Below are positions 37,173 to 52,100 of a DNA stretch of 64,000 nucleotides, piece by piece. The position numbers and the translations under genes are program-made. Each line of letters begins with the position of its first letter. Position 1 is the stretch's first letter. Under the pieces are notes generated by a model that did no database searches, was not told where the DNA came from, and saw only the letters and a program-made list of their open reading frames with translations. The DNA comes from Trichuris trichiura (Eukaryota; Nematoda; Enoplea; Trichinellida; Trichuridae), in contig JBAJFE010000004.1 in NCBI GenBank assembly GCA_037903355.1, positions 4,758,001 to 4,822,000 of the forward strand. Reading direction: 5' to 3'.

Positions 37173-40100
37173 TTAGCGTGCAATAATACGATAAACCTCT
37201 TCGTAACAAGAGCATAATATCAGTAGCTGACAATGTTCAACGAATAGGAAACGCTTTATCAAATCAGCTGCAGCGATCAAATCTTTCCTATACTTTGCGA
37301 AATTGACAGCTATCAATGACAAACTACTGTTGTATGTAACTTCGTCCCGCACGTCCATCATTGCAGCAAAATTTTGCAAAACAGATCCAGGTATGTCCGT
37401 AGCTATTACATGAACAACTTTTCGCTCTGTTAACATCTCTAATACGTTCGCCAACGTTTTCAAAATATGAGCCTCGAAACGTCTTCTGGAATGTGAAGTA
37501 GTTTTCTCAAGAAGAAGGTAAGAAATATCAACTTTGGCTGTAGGAAGAAGTGATTGACAGAGTGCACCCGTTTTCATGCCTTGCATTCCAACGGTTTCTG
37601 AACAATTGCCGTTAGTCACTGAGACAAACTTTTCAGTGAGGTATAAAAACAGTTCCTCCAACGTAAGTTTACGGTCTACGAACTTTTCTCTTTCAAGAGT
37701 TTTCAACCTTGCACATCCATATTCGTTTTGTTTGAAGACAACTACGCAGTTAATTCCCAATGCCTTGCATTCATCAAGAAAAGTCTCCATCGAAACAATG
37801 GAATCGTGCAAGATCTCACAAGTTACACCGTTTAAACGAAGGTTTCTTGCTAGAAGCAGTTTCTCTCTGATCATGGTACAGCTATCGACGGAGCAGAGCA
37901 TGACATCACAAAGCGATACCACCTCTCGGCCCGTGATTGAAAACGCTGACCGCGCTATTTTGTCAAACGCAAAACTGACTCCTACCACGCAACCGTTCAA
38001 TAAAGTTTCTGCATGACTTAAGTTCTGGAAACGGCTTACCAAAGCTTCATACTGACCACCAACAGCCAATATTTCAATGGCCGAAGCTTAAAAAACCAAG
38101 ATAGCACATGAGCTAAATAATAAGCGAGTAAACAAACCGGGTTCTTTTTCCATTTTTCTTGATCCAATAATGCGAAAATATATGCCATTGTACTCACCAT
38201 TGTAGGGCATTGTTGATAGATCAACAACGATTGGCAAACGATTTCCAGCGGCTTCAGCAAAGCTGCATATGGCCTCCAATTCACGCACATAAACATCAGC
38301 TTTGGCAAAGTTACCACGTTTAAGTTTCAAAAATTCTTGGCACAGTGCACCCAATTCTTGTGGAGACGTTTCAGCAAAAAGCAGCTTCATAAATAACGTC
38401 GAAGTCAAAGCAGGTGATCGCAAAGACGACTTAAAATGCTCCATCTTTTGCCGCCGTGAAATATTGCTCGACAGTACCTCCCGTAATTCGGAACGAGTTG
38501 AAAACTTAGAAACTTCATTTGCATCCAGTATGAGCTAAAAAGTGAAGATGAACCTACGAACATGAAAATATAAACGGCAGTGCTAAAGCAATCTTTTTTA
38601 ACAATCACAAGAAATAGATGTCATCATAGGACTATACAAAATTCTTATAATGTCTCGAAGACGTGTTCTCTTGGTACAGGACAGTATGTTTTCATAATGA
38701 AATATCTTTATTATGGAGTGAGTCCCGTTTAATGTGCAATTAAATTTTAAACTCCGGAGCTTCCGGGTCACTCGAGACCCGTCTTCAGCAATCGTAAATT
38801 ATGAATACACATAATTATTCATAATTTAAGACCGCTGAAGACGGGTCTCGAGCGACCCGAAAGCTCCGGAGTTCAAGATTTTATTGCACATTAAACGGGA
38901 CTCACTCCGTAATAAAGATATTTCAATTCTTAAAATGTCACAAAATGTCATCCATCCTATGTCAGTCGTTGATTATTCTGCCATACAAATAAAACTTTCA
39001 AACCTCTAATAAATTCATGTGATTCAATTTCACCATATAGCCATAGGAATCCATTTCTGGAAATTCGTCCACAATGGCTGACGAGACGGACAACAGTTCA
39101 GCGCAAGCAACTAAGCGGTCTTTATAGGAAGAAACAATATCGAAGGCACATTCCGTGAACTCGTTGCAGTTTCCAAGACGCTGCTGATACACCCTATCAA
39201 TGGAGTAACGTTTGAGATAGGACAGCCTACAAACATTATTGGCAAGAAGACGGGCAAAGGGAAATCGAAGATCGAAAGGAAGGTGCATGATGGAACCATT
39301 AGAGCTCATCACATCGACACGATGATCGTTAGTACCTACGATTCCAAGGAATCGTGGTACTAACAGGGAAGAATCAAGACGGACGGCACCATATCGGCGA
39401 AAAATTTTGACTAGCTTCTCTTCACATGCTGTGCGGATAAGCAAATTTCGCATTCCATAAAATTCCTGAAGAAAAACTTCTACAGTGGCCGGTTATTCTC
39501 TGATATTGTACCTGGGAATTATCAGTATAATTAACGTACTCATCTTTCAGAGGATCACTTTGATTAAAGGCTGTGTTCACCAAGAACCTGTAGCGACTGG
39601 ATTTTCGATCGTTAAACGATCTCCGTATGCTCGTTTCAAATTCAGCTCGGTTTATCTCTAAAGGCGGCAAATGTGGACTTTCAAGTAGTTCAACAGCTGT
39701 AGGCCTCTTTGCAACATCATGACTGAGCATTTGGAGCAACAAAGTTCTCTGCTTTGTAAACTTTGGATCGCAATTAAAACTTTCAGGAAAAACTATTTCT
39801 TTCCTTCGGAGCTCCGTCAGTGCAGTAACCCTTTCCATGCCAGTCTTAAATCGATAGGACATTTCAAATAACACTATTCCAAGGCTGTAAATATCGAACT
39901 TCTAAAAATAAAACGCGTAGAATCTAAGATACATTGCACGAAGAAACCTGAGTAATCTGAACAGATTTCCTGGTACTGACAGCCTCAGGCCCAGCATACA
40001 GCAATGTACCGACATTAGAGGTCCACTGGTTTTCAACATTGAGATGCAAGTTCGAATCAAAAATAATGTCTGAGTTAACATCTTTGCCGGCGCCACCAGT

Positions 40101-43100
40101 AACTGCAAGACCGAAATCGCCGATTTTAGCGTGGTCACTGCAATCAATGAAAATATTGGATGGCTTTAGATCGCGATGTATGAAACCCTAAACAAAAAAT
40201 TAGACGGAATGAATTTAACAACTTCAACCTACCCTTCGGTGAATATATGCCAGACCTTCTAAGACTTCGCGGAAAAGTCTCCATCCACGATCTGGCATGA
40301 CCAATAGTTCACCGTTCTTAATCAAGGTCATCAACGTGCTCTTTTCACACATTTCCATCTGAATGTACAAAATTTGGATTTCCTTCACGCAATTATCATC
40401 GCGTTGAATAGAAAGGGAACATTGCGAATAAGCGTCTGACATGGTATTGCCCACATGACCGTTTTTCGTAGCCGTCCTTTCTTGTTCTTCAAATATGAAG
40501 CTATCAGAATGTGAAGAAAAATCTTCCCCAAAACTAGTTCGAGAAGTGCAGTCGCTGTATTCGTCTGTACTGACCGTTGATTCCTTTGATGACCTATGGA
40601 TAAAACGAAGTATGAGAATGAAAGGCTTCGCAGCAACCTACACCATAAAGTTGACTTGTACACAATACAAAGCTGAGTAATACTGACGCTAAACATCTAT
40701 GCTTCTGAAGGGGATTATTAGAGATTCTTGAGGGACGGTAGAAGACTGAAAATGTATTAGAATATCTGAGCTGCTTTCAGGAAAGAAATGAATGCGAGGT
40801 CAGCTCGGATATGCCTCGAAGTAAGTGACCGTAGCCCATGTCCATGGCCAGACCAACGTCGGTCATCGACAAAAGGCTAACTGGCCCTGAAATGAGGAAC
40901 TACAGTTGAACTTTCAAAGTTGGCCACCTCCTAAGTTGACCGATTTTTGACCGGTTCGTTTGTCCGCACGTTAATAAGCGCAAGGAAAGCTCCGTAAGTG
41001 GAAAGTTGACCGCTTTATCCTTGACGTGGTATATGGATGCAATGCTAGTTTGCTCTCTGTAAGCTGACCGCTCTCTGTTGGGTAGTAAACTTACGGAGGT
41101 TCAACTGTAGTTATAATCTTACTAGCTGGGTACGGCTATCCAGTGCACGGTGCAGAATTAATGTGCAACTAGTTACGATGAAATGGCGACGACCAAATCC
41201 AGGAGATCGTTTCGGTGACTGGGATGTTACGGTGGGTAAGAGGTTGAGAAACTGCCACAGATGATCACAATTATCTACTACTAAGAGCGGAAGAGGAATA
41301 TTGCAAAAGGCCTGAACAGTATATACCGTTGCGTTGTTTGTCTGCTTATTCATGACAACTGGTCATCCATCCATACGTTTGTCAGACATCTGTTTCACTT
41401 AATTGCAGGCAGGCATTGACAAAGAATAAAACTATTATCAGCCGTGAAAGCTTCACATAAAAGGGCACATGAACATGAATTCTAGCCAAAATGTTAGCAG
41501 AATTGTGCTAATACTTATAAACAATACGGCTGCACGCAGTCACATGGAAACCCATTGATGGAGATCATATTAGTTAGCCATAAGGATGTTGTGCCCAATA
41601 ACTGCAGACATTTCACAATTATTAAACTCGTCGTCATAGGCCGCCTGTCGTACCCGCAGTTTATTGCAACTCGAAAATGTTAAATTCGGAATATTGGAAC
41701 TCTCTTCCCCACCTCTCTAGCAACGCTGATAACGGAACAAGAGCAGTCCCAGAACGTACAATGCCATTGCCTTGTACTTTCACTAACAATTTGCTCGTCT
41801 ATTCTCATGTAGGGCAATTTGACATTTAATTACGGACATCTACGAAAACCAGAAAGGGCTTTGACTCTAACGAAAAATTCTATAAATAAATAAGTCATGT
41901 CATCCAACTTAAGCTGCTTCACCCAGTTGATCCCGATTGCCGCGTATACTCGCCCGGTATTTGATCGCATCTGATTAACACTCGATACAGACCCTTCCAA
42001 CTAATTATCAATTCGTAACGGGGGCTGGACGGATTAACCGGAAGTTTGTGCACAAAGTGTTTACTCTTACTTATACTTTAAGATAAAGAGTTAAAAGAAA
42101 GTAGCCGATGAGAAGACATTACCCTATTTAAAAGTCGGTTAATCAAAACTTGTGCTAGCAGACGGTGACACCCGCAAACGACCGCTCGTCTTTTCTAATG
42201 TATACCGTACAATTTACACAGTAAATAATGATACATACCCTAGCCTAACTACGCATCTCTCATATCGTATCTTTATTTGTTCATGAGTAATTTTATGGAA
42301 GACGACCTCTTTATCGGTAATGAAACTCCTTTCATTTGCCGAGCTTCCAGGGCTCTCCTCGGTGTGCTTTGAATCCGTTTGCCAGAAAACTTTCCTGCTT
42401 TTACCTTCCCGGTGGTCGCTATATGACATCGACCAATGTCGTCAGCTTGTCCATCACATCAACCTAGACCAGTGATTCCCAAAGGGGGTCCCAGGGGCCC
42501 CCTTGGGGGCCTTGGAAAACTTGAAGGGGGCCCTGGGAAGGATTGAGGATTTAGGGGGTCTCTGGTAGTCGGTGCCGCAGGACGAGAGCAATCCTGCCGT
42601 TCAGGATAGTGAGGCGAGGCGACCTGAGATTACCCCTGACGACTATCGAGCCGGACGTGGATAAATTAGCAGCACTGCACCACACGCAGTCGTCGCACTG
42701 AGGTAAGATCAAGCGACTGTCGTCCTGCTCCGAGAAAATATTGAATTTAGATTCAGTGTTGCGCGGCCCTGAGAACAGCATCGCAGCCTGACTTACATAT
42801 TGCGCTACCATTGCTAACAGCCCAAAAAATTGAGGAAGAGGAAACCCAGTGCGGCGCTTGTACCCTGAAGGCTCCCTGATCTGCAATTAGCCGGCTTAAG
42901 TCCAGCAATACGGAACGCCTTCAGTGCCAACTAAAGAATTAAAGACGTTCACGGCTTCGAATATCGTTAAGGTGCTTTCGTCGTATATGGCAGCCGGCTT
43001 CCTTACTAGCCATTTCGCTCTAGTGTAGAAAAGAAATTCAGTGATCAGGATAACAAGGTTTATAATGACGGCCGGCTTAACTGGTATTCCCTTGGAATAC

Positions 43101-46100
43101 ACGGTAGGCAGCGAAGTCAATTCTATATTCTGCAGCCTGTTTCAGGTGTTGAACTACTTGTACAAATTCGCAACAACGTAACCATAGTAGGCGCACTGGA
43201 GGATAACAGAAGCAGGAGAATTACGTTGGGGAGAATGACGGGGGGCCTCAGCAAGTTGAAGGTCGCGAAAGGGGGCCCTGGCTCCAAGAAGGTTGGGAAA
43301 AACTGACCTAGACTGATAGGCTAGCCGCTGCGATCCCTGTCCAACCAGTCCACCGTAACGTCAGTAACCCCTTTCAGTCCTTTGACGTAGCAGAGGGGAT
43401 TTAGCTAACGGATTCAACTCTACCACAGCGGTAAGGTTTGAATCAGCCAGCCAAATGACCAATCCATATACAAGGAACACCTAGCAGACATAGCTTTTCC
43501 ATCAGACATTTCCACGTACCATCTACAAACGTTCAAACGATATGCGAACGACATTTCTGTCATCGTCAAGAAGGGTAATGTCGACGTTCTTCTCGAACAT
43601 CCTCACATTCCATTTCTTCAAACTCTACCCAACTGAGCGCAGGTTCCAGGTCCAGGAATTTCACATAGTTCATCATAAGTACGAAGTCCTTAAAATCCCA
43701 GATCGCATCTTGGACAAGCTTCTGTCAAACATGATGTATTCATTGCTTCGATACGTCACTCCTGGCATCTATATTGCTGTCAACGGAGATTCACAGTGAC
43801 GATTTTGCGGTTTAGCAACCCGTTCGTTAAATTAACGTTTATTTCAAAAACGTTAAACAGCGGAGCTTTCGGGCCTGACCTGGGCCCGTCATCAGCGCTA
43901 TGCGTGCCGGCCGTCGGGTCGGTCATTATGTTAGCAAGCTGCTCCATCCGACCGACCTAGGCGAAGACCTCAACCATCAGGTCTGTCGTGACCCGTCCGT
44001 CAGGATTTGGTCCCACCTAGTTAGTCAGACTTCGTAGCGAGCACCCAACAAACCTTCCACGACGGCGGCAGCATTAACAATGAGCGACAACGAACAAACA
44101 AACGATATACCCGTCCGTTTTAAACGGACAGGTTTTAAACTTTGTTCTTTCCCGTGTCTTTACCCTCCGCTGTTTAACGTTTTTGAAACAAACGTTAATT
44201 TAACGAACGGATTGCTAAACCGCAAAATCGTCACTGTGAATAACGCACCCGATAGCGACGAAGAAAGAAAAAAGAAAAATAAATTAATGGAGATTTTAAA
44301 ATTATAGCACCTGATATGAATTGTAAGTGTTTTTGCTGCAATAGAATCACCGCTTCGTTTGTGTGTGACCGAAAAACGTGCATAAGGTCAGGGCGTGGTC
44401 TGCAGTTTCTCTCAGCAGACAAAAGCCCCAGGAAGACTTTGCCGCATGCTCACGCTTTCCAGTCAGTAAAATCACGTATGAGTAAAAAACACGTTCTAGA
44501 AGAACTATCTGTACCTAAACTTCCTTCCCTTTCCAATCATCCAATGAATGTTAAGCTGGGCATCATAACAGGGATGGTAGATCGTGCAGTCAGTCTTTGT
44601 GACATACAGTCCCTACTGGAGGAGCTCCATTATATCTATAGGGAACAGAGTGACTTCCCAAGAAAACTGCTGACATGACTGTCGACCACAAGATCACAAG
44701 ACTAAACGGACGAGGCAGAGATCATTCAACAGTAGTAAAGAGCCGTGCCTCAAGCTTTCTGCCAAGCTTCCTTATTGAGACGAAGCCTATCTGCAGGATC
44801 ACGAAAGATTTAGGTCGCCATGCGATGTTCAAAACTCGTTTGATGTTGCATTCGATTCTGCAGTCAAAAATGATCAAAGCCCCACCACATCAAAAACTAG
44901 TGCCACCCTACAACATAATAAGCCGCTGTGAGAATGCCTACCTCAGAAAAATGGGCCACGTGGTATCCCACAGCTTCAAGCAACATCAGGCAATCCTGAT
45001 GAAATACAGAAATGCCGTGAAACGGAATTGGGGAAAGACTATGATGGCAGAGGTCAATTACTAAGATAAAGGGCTCCTTTGAGTCATGGAAGATATAGTG
45101 GCGACATCAGTAAAAATAAAACGTGCTGCGAGATGTTTCCTTCTTGATGAAAATCTCAGCGATAGAAGACTTTGCGAGAAGTCTACCATCTACTCTAAGA
45201 AAATCAAAGAATCTCTCTCTGTACATTCGCCACAACACGAATTTCAGCAGAGATGAAGGGTGGAAGTGAGTGAATTCTGGACGGCACCGGCATTTTTTAA
45301 TTCGCTGTTGCACTCCTACTGTTGGCTCATCCAAAGCGCTCCCACAGCGACTGAAAAGATAGCAAGGACGAGATAGGAGGACCTCGCCAGTCTTTCAACG
45401 GCATCGGGCAGTACGTAACCACCAGCTAGTCACATAAACTAGTCGAACTCATAACTGAAGATACAGCCAGATGGTTGCGAGAGCACTGTTTTACACCTTG
45501 CAAGCTAAACTTTTGCTTTGGACGAGTGTTTTGCTATAGTCGCGCAATCGAGGAACTTCGTCCAGTGATCAGAAAAACAATTTTCGAAATGTACCGTTAC
45601 TGTTAAAAGTTCCCTTTCGAATGAAGTACAAGCGGGAAAATGTTTCAAAGGTTAATCCTTTTCTATCTTGTTAAAGCATCTTCACTAACGGTGACTGAAC
45701 TTTCAAATAGAGTAAACAAGTTTACTTAGAGGAAAAGGAACTTTCATTTCGACCTTTATGCGCCGCTGATGGACCATGACCGACCTGACGGTCCCGCATT
45801 TTTAAAATAACTTTTTCCATTCTGCAGGAAAATTGATGCGCAACAATTCCAGCTGTTTTTCGAATTAGCACTTCTTACATTTTCCAACTCTAGACTTTTA
45901 GTCACGTAGAACTTGTTTTATTGTTTACAGAAAAAAATCTATTTTGTAAATGTAACTTCTTGGTACGGGACCGTATAGTTTCATGTCGAGTTTCTTTTAC
46001 GGAAAGTTTGTCACGTTGATATTTTTATTATTCCGTAGCTTTTGGGTCAAACGAGACCCGTCTTCAGCGGTGTTAAAATAAAGCAATGAAGTAACGAATT

Positions 46101-49100
46101 TTGACGGTGTTAAATGATGTAATGGGTATTGCGTGGGGATGTTTTAACTGTTTAAAGTCGAATGTTTTAAAGTAGATGTCCTTGTGTCCTCATCTTCTGT
46201 CTGTCAGCTAGCCATTTTTCTTGTTGTGGGTATATACTGTTCTTCAGAAATTTCATTTTAAGGTTCTTCTCCATTTTGTTAGTTTTGATCCGTAATTCTT
46301 TGTTTCCTTTGTGTGTTTAGTCAAGTGAGCAGCATTTAGAGCGGGTGACACAAATGCTGCTCACTTGACTAAACACACAAAGGAAACAAAGAACTACGGA
46401 TCAAAACCAACAAAATGGAGAAGAACCTTAAAATGAAATTTCTGAGGAACAACATATACGCACCACAAGAAAAATGGCTAGCTGACAGATAGAAGATGAG
46501 GACACAAGGACATCTATTTTAAAACATTCGACTTTAAACAGTTAAAACATCCCCACGAAACACCCACTACGTCATTTAACACCGTCAAAATTCGTTACTT
46601 CATTGCTTTATTTTAACACCGCTGAAGACGGGTCTCGTTTGACCCGAAAGCTACGGAATAATAAAAATATTATCAACGGGACAAACTTTCCCTAAAAAAA
46701 ACTCGACAAGAAAAAATCTATATACAAGAAAGCAACTTTCGTGAAACTTCTGTTCCCGTCGTCAACGTTTGTGTAGTGATCATTGAGACGGTGCTGTTTT
46801 GTAATTTCTGGAAGTGTAAAAAAATTTTAACTGTTTAAACTTCAACTACCCATTTCAATGGTGTTTGAAATTTCTGGAACGAAAGATGAAAAAAAATAAA
46901 GCGAATGGAAGAAACATAATTGCAGTACAGAGTGTTCAGCTCGCGAGAACTTTTACTTGGTGAAGCTTTCAGCAAACCGCTGTTCCCGTCTTCAAAGCAA
47001 CAGAAGGAAGAAACGAAATGAAAATGAACGAAATAAAACGAAATAGACAAAAATATTTAGCAGGACGAATAATATGGACACTAAAATGAAAAGTGCAATT
47101 GTGTGTGCAGATGAAGTTAAGCGCGGGAGGGTGGGTAAAGTGAACTAAGACAAGGTAAAATATTTAATCGAAAACGAAAGACTTTGAAATGGCGTTTTGA
47201 AATTTCATGTTTACTTGCTCTTAAACACGGGATGCTTCGTAACGGGCATGTGTTTCATGTTTAGTAGATCTTCTACGGCTTGTTTCGTTCTTTCTGTGTG
47301 TTGGTATCTGCGATTGGATGAAAAAGTTGCTCTACCAACGAATAGATGAGCGATTATTAGGAAAACTTCAGAAACAATACACTTAGTTTCTATTCAGAGC
47401 GTTCCGAAAGCGCTGAATAAAAGCTGAGTGTATTGTTTCTGAATTTTTCCCAATAACCGCTCATCTGTTCGTTGGTAGAGCAATTGTTTCATCTAATTAC
47501 AGACACCAACACACAGAAAAAACGGGAAGAGCCGTAGAAGATATACCAGACATGTTTATTTGTGACGGAAATGCTACAAATCGTTTATTTGATACTTAAT
47601 TTTAAATTTTCAGAGCTCTCAGAGCCTGGCCTGCTCCATTTTCAATGATTGCAAATACAGTCAGCCCTCGTTATCTGCGGTTAATTCGTCCAGAATTTTG
47701 AGCGTTTCAAAGCGTTAAGATGGCTCCGCGTTATATAGGCTACCCTATGAAAAAGGATAAATAGCCTATATTCTAGCCGCGTATCTCGTCCTGCCCCCTT
47801 TAATTCCTTCCGGAAGGGTTATCATACCTAGTGATCCTTCGAAGCTTGGTACTAGGGAATCTAGCTACGGGATAAAGACATCAATGAAACTGCGCTTGTC
47901 CAATGGGGTCAGTCATCAGAGTTCAGACCGTTAGATACAAGAAAGGACGAAAGGAAGATGCTCCCTCTTTAAACGCCTGGGAATCACCTTGCATTAATGA
48001 GCTAAGCAACGTACTGGTGCGCGGAATGGATACAGAATAGGGGAAACATAAAATACATAGGCGCACTTAAGCAGAAATAGTGAACATCACACAGAACACA
48101 TCCACATGGAGCGAAACGTTTGGGACATCACGAGTCAGTTTACCCACTTTCTATAGGTGGGCGTAGATCCTCTGGAAACCGGCCAGCCTTAGCTAAGGTT
48201 CCTTTAACTTGTTGATAGGGAAACTTCTTGCCTTAATAATAGTTTCCGCAGCTGCCGGAGCTTTATTTAAAAACATTGTTCTAGGGAGCTGTCCCTCCAT
48301 TTTTTTCGCTTCATCGAATAATTCTTGTAGCGCCTTCAACGAAGCTGTTATTCTTCGTGTAACCATGATGCCACGTTCCACGGATCGATCGTATTCAGCA
48401 ATCACATCCTTTAGGCCCTTCGCCTGTCGGAAAATACTAGCAAGCTTTAGCAGCATCCAATCAGAGGGTGTCTGAGCTTCTCTATCTTCTATAACGTCAT
48501 CGTCGCTGCTCGTAGGTGATTGCATCAGTTCCTCGTTGGTGAACGGTTCTCTACAATCTTCTATCTGTTCCCTGATATCGTCTTCTATCACGTCGGAGAA
48601 ACCGTCACCTGCCAACTCCTTGGCAATATTCGCTATGTCCATGACCACCACATCGATGGCACCTAACCCCTCGCATTCACTGACTGCGTCTTCCCAGAAA
48701 CCAGCAACCATTGACTGTTCTAGGCTTTATCTTGTGTACCGCCGTGCAAAAGATGACGGAACTATTTCACGCCGGACGAACCGCGTTGTATAGAACCTCC
48801 GGATAACGAGGGCCGACTATATACCTGATTGATTACAAATGGAGGATTTGGAATTATGTAAATAAAAGACAAACGGCTTGTATTTTCTATAACAAATAAA
48901 CATAAAAATAAAATATTGATCGTCAGTTACGGCTTATTCCCGCTGTTGTAGAAATCTGTAATTAAGCTGCAAAATGCACTACCAATGAATGGATGAGCAA
49001 ATTGTTGGAGAAAGCAGAAAGCAAATTTTCATATTTTAGAACTGCTCTTGCTCCGTCATCAGTCATATTAGAGAGAAGCTGGTTATTCAGTAAAACGTTA

Positions 49101-52100
49101 AATAGGTCCGTGGAAATAACGGTTGTGTTTAGCTCAGCAAGGCGCAGTGAAGGTACTTAACAATGAATTCACTCATTCAAAACGTTAGTTGCTAACTTAT
49201 TGTCGCGATTCATGGAGTCTTCTTCGATGTACAACGTCTCGTTTATACGCCTTAGGTGAAAAATGCTCTCACGACAGATTACCTTCGGTCACGTAGCGCG
49301 TGAACACTGAAAGGCGCGTTCAGCAACCATGCAGGCTTTAACCACTTTTCCGTGGTCATTTGCGGTTCTACTGTAAGTGGACGTCCAGGACCTGTGACAA
49401 CTTTCCCATTTAACCTTCACTCCACATTCCTTTAATTTTTCCCCTTCTGCAGGTGCTGATGGAGCCTGTCAGATAAAGCGTTGCGAGCTTTTCTCCGACA
49501 TAAGAGGCGTTGAAGCCACATTTTATTTCGTAAACTTCTGGTCCAAAGTAATCCTTATCTTGTCACTTCAGACAATCAAACGAAGATTAAACGAACTTTA
49601 AAGAAAACTTGAAATTTAGAAAACACCCAGTCTTATTTTTTCGCTTAAAGCCAGATGGTGTTGCCGATTACTGAATGGAAAAAGTGGCAATAACTTATTT
49701 AATTTAGGCAGTCTGGTGATAGATTAAACCGACTTGCTGAGGTACCCATCACTAGGAAATGTAACTAAAATGTCGTTTAATTTTGTACTTAAATATATTG
49801 GGGCCCATATTGCAAGAGCTCGAAAAAACATTCTTTTGCTAAACCTTTTTTATATCTAGCGTGATGCGTGTAAAAACTGGTTGGGCTATCTATCTAGAGA
49901 CGGTTGCTTTTGGTTTCGTTGTTTTGTTACTAAAATCATGACTTTGAGCATGATTTCCTAAGGAGAGAACGCAAACGCTTTCTTGAAAAAAGATCAGACA
50001 AAAGCTACTTACTCTTCAGAGGAACTTTCCTGCTTCGGCGGCGGAATTTCGATTTTAGGAAGCAAAGCTTCCAAAAAGGAATCATTACCTTTTACATCGT
50101 TCGGTTTCCGACGTAAAGGGTGCACAACTGTTCTTTCATTTTTGGATGTCAGAACACCAGTCTCAATCCAAGAGTTAAAATAACGAACAACATTGTTGTG
50201 GTTTAAATGGGATAGCAGCTGAACTTCACGCAATATTTTTGCATCCGATATATTATTCTTCCGTACCAAAGGAACGCGTTTGATGGCGTAACGGCACCCA
50301 TCTAGCTTGTTACGAACTTCAGTAACGTCGCCGAAACCACCCTTGCCGACAAGCCGAATAACATCAAACTCTTCGCACATTCGTTTTGACAATGCATAAT
50401 TTGCTAAACAAGACGCATCGACCAGTGAAGCAGATGCTTCATTGCAAGTTCCACCTTCGAAATTTGCATGTCCGGAGTCTAGGCTTGTTCCGCCATCAAG
50501 AAAGCAGTGTGTTAGAAGAAGTCGGCAAGGCCAGCGCTCCGCCTCCTGTCCAGTTATCAGAAGTGAAATAAACTTTCTGACCTCTGGTTGTAACGAACTT
50601 AAAACTTCTGCATCTACAATTCCATTTAAGCTGCGGCCACAAGCTAATTCGCAAAGGCATACACCCAAGGAATACAAATCATTCTGCCTTTGCTCCTTAG
50701 CATCACCCCTCAGTGCAAGCAATTCTTTCAGGTTAAACTTTCCATCAGGTTTATTCCACTCTGTTTGTAGAAGTTGTAACTGCCGCTTTAGAGTGAAATC
50801 AGCCATATGGAAGCAGTTTTTGCTTTCCCATAGGCAAGTGAGGTCAAGTGCTCCATGAACAAATCCGTGCCTATGCAGGTAGTGCAAACCTTCTAACAAA
50901 TTCTCGGACACCATTTTCAGAACACTTGAAGACGTGTTGCCATATTTTCGAGCAAGCATGCGTGACAAGGGAAGGCAATGGCAACTTTGTTTTACCACCA
51001 CAACTTGGACTGCCTTCTGCATTACTCGAAAGGTGAATGCAAAGTATTTGAACACATTTTTATGCTGGACAGATTTCAGCTTTTGGAAACTATTCCTTAT
51101 GTTTTCCAGCTGAACAAAGTTTGGCTTAATTGAAAACACAATCCCTACGTGAGCTAAGCTACCTCCGTAACAAGAAGATCCAAGCGTTTTGACGTACTGT
51201 CCCCTATCTCAAACTGCCATTCTGTTAGGTTCACTACATGTTGTGAACCTTCCACGAAACCAATGAAATTAGAGTAAGTTTGACTTAAACCTTAACACAC
51301 AGCAAGTTATCAAGTACACATGACTAGGGAATTTTCTCTACTTATTGCGACACTTTTCCTGATGCGTACTCCATTAGACAGAATGACCAACCTATAAAAA
51401 AACATGCAACGTGATCATGCAGCGTAGTGAGTGAAATAATACCCATCCGCATACTCTTTTGGCGTTGTCTCCAATGCCAAATCAGCCGAACTGAACACTT
51501 TTTCTGTGTCGCACAGAGCACAGTTATCAAAACAAAGAGAGCTATCAAATGACTTCTGGAACCACAACGCATCACGACCGAATTTTGATTTTTCTTTAGA
51601 ATCCTTCGACCGAAGATGCACAGCGTTAGGAGCTTCAGCTTCCATTCTTCCTATGACGCATCTCTCTTGATTCATAATCTCCCCACGTTCGCTTTTGAGC
51701 ATGCGTGAATGCAAAGACAGCCTAACAGACAAAGAACAATTTTCGCGTAGGAAGTCATTTGCTAACACGCACAATTGATGCAGGACTACCTAAACAAATG
51801 TGCATGACAAACCGACAATGCGACAAGAAATTCCTAGAGAACAAGTTCCTATTTTTTATTACTGAAATCTACCACAGAGCTGCACTTTTACCAACCCATT
51901 TTTAAAAGACAAAGTTATCACCCTTACGGATGAAACAGCTGCTTGTTACGTTATGTTTTCTACAAACTATAAAAAGGCACTACAGTATGCAAATCGCGCT
52001 CGCGAGCCCATGGGGAGCATTGTGCTGCAACGCCATGGCGAAAAGACAAAATAGACATTTTTCCTCCAAACGGCACCAGGGTGCGCAAATCGTGCTCCGG

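Noticed and set aside
38138..38180. GTGAGT after the PYN codons as the donor of GCN2 exon 11
   Set aside because: Using it would delete YNGIYFRII, which matches the conserved NGIIFQFV of GCN2. The later donor at 38137 keeps it and the reading frame.
44080..44307. 75-codon plus-strand frame MSDNEQ...
   Set aside because: It lies across the arm of an inverted repeat and has no family similarity.
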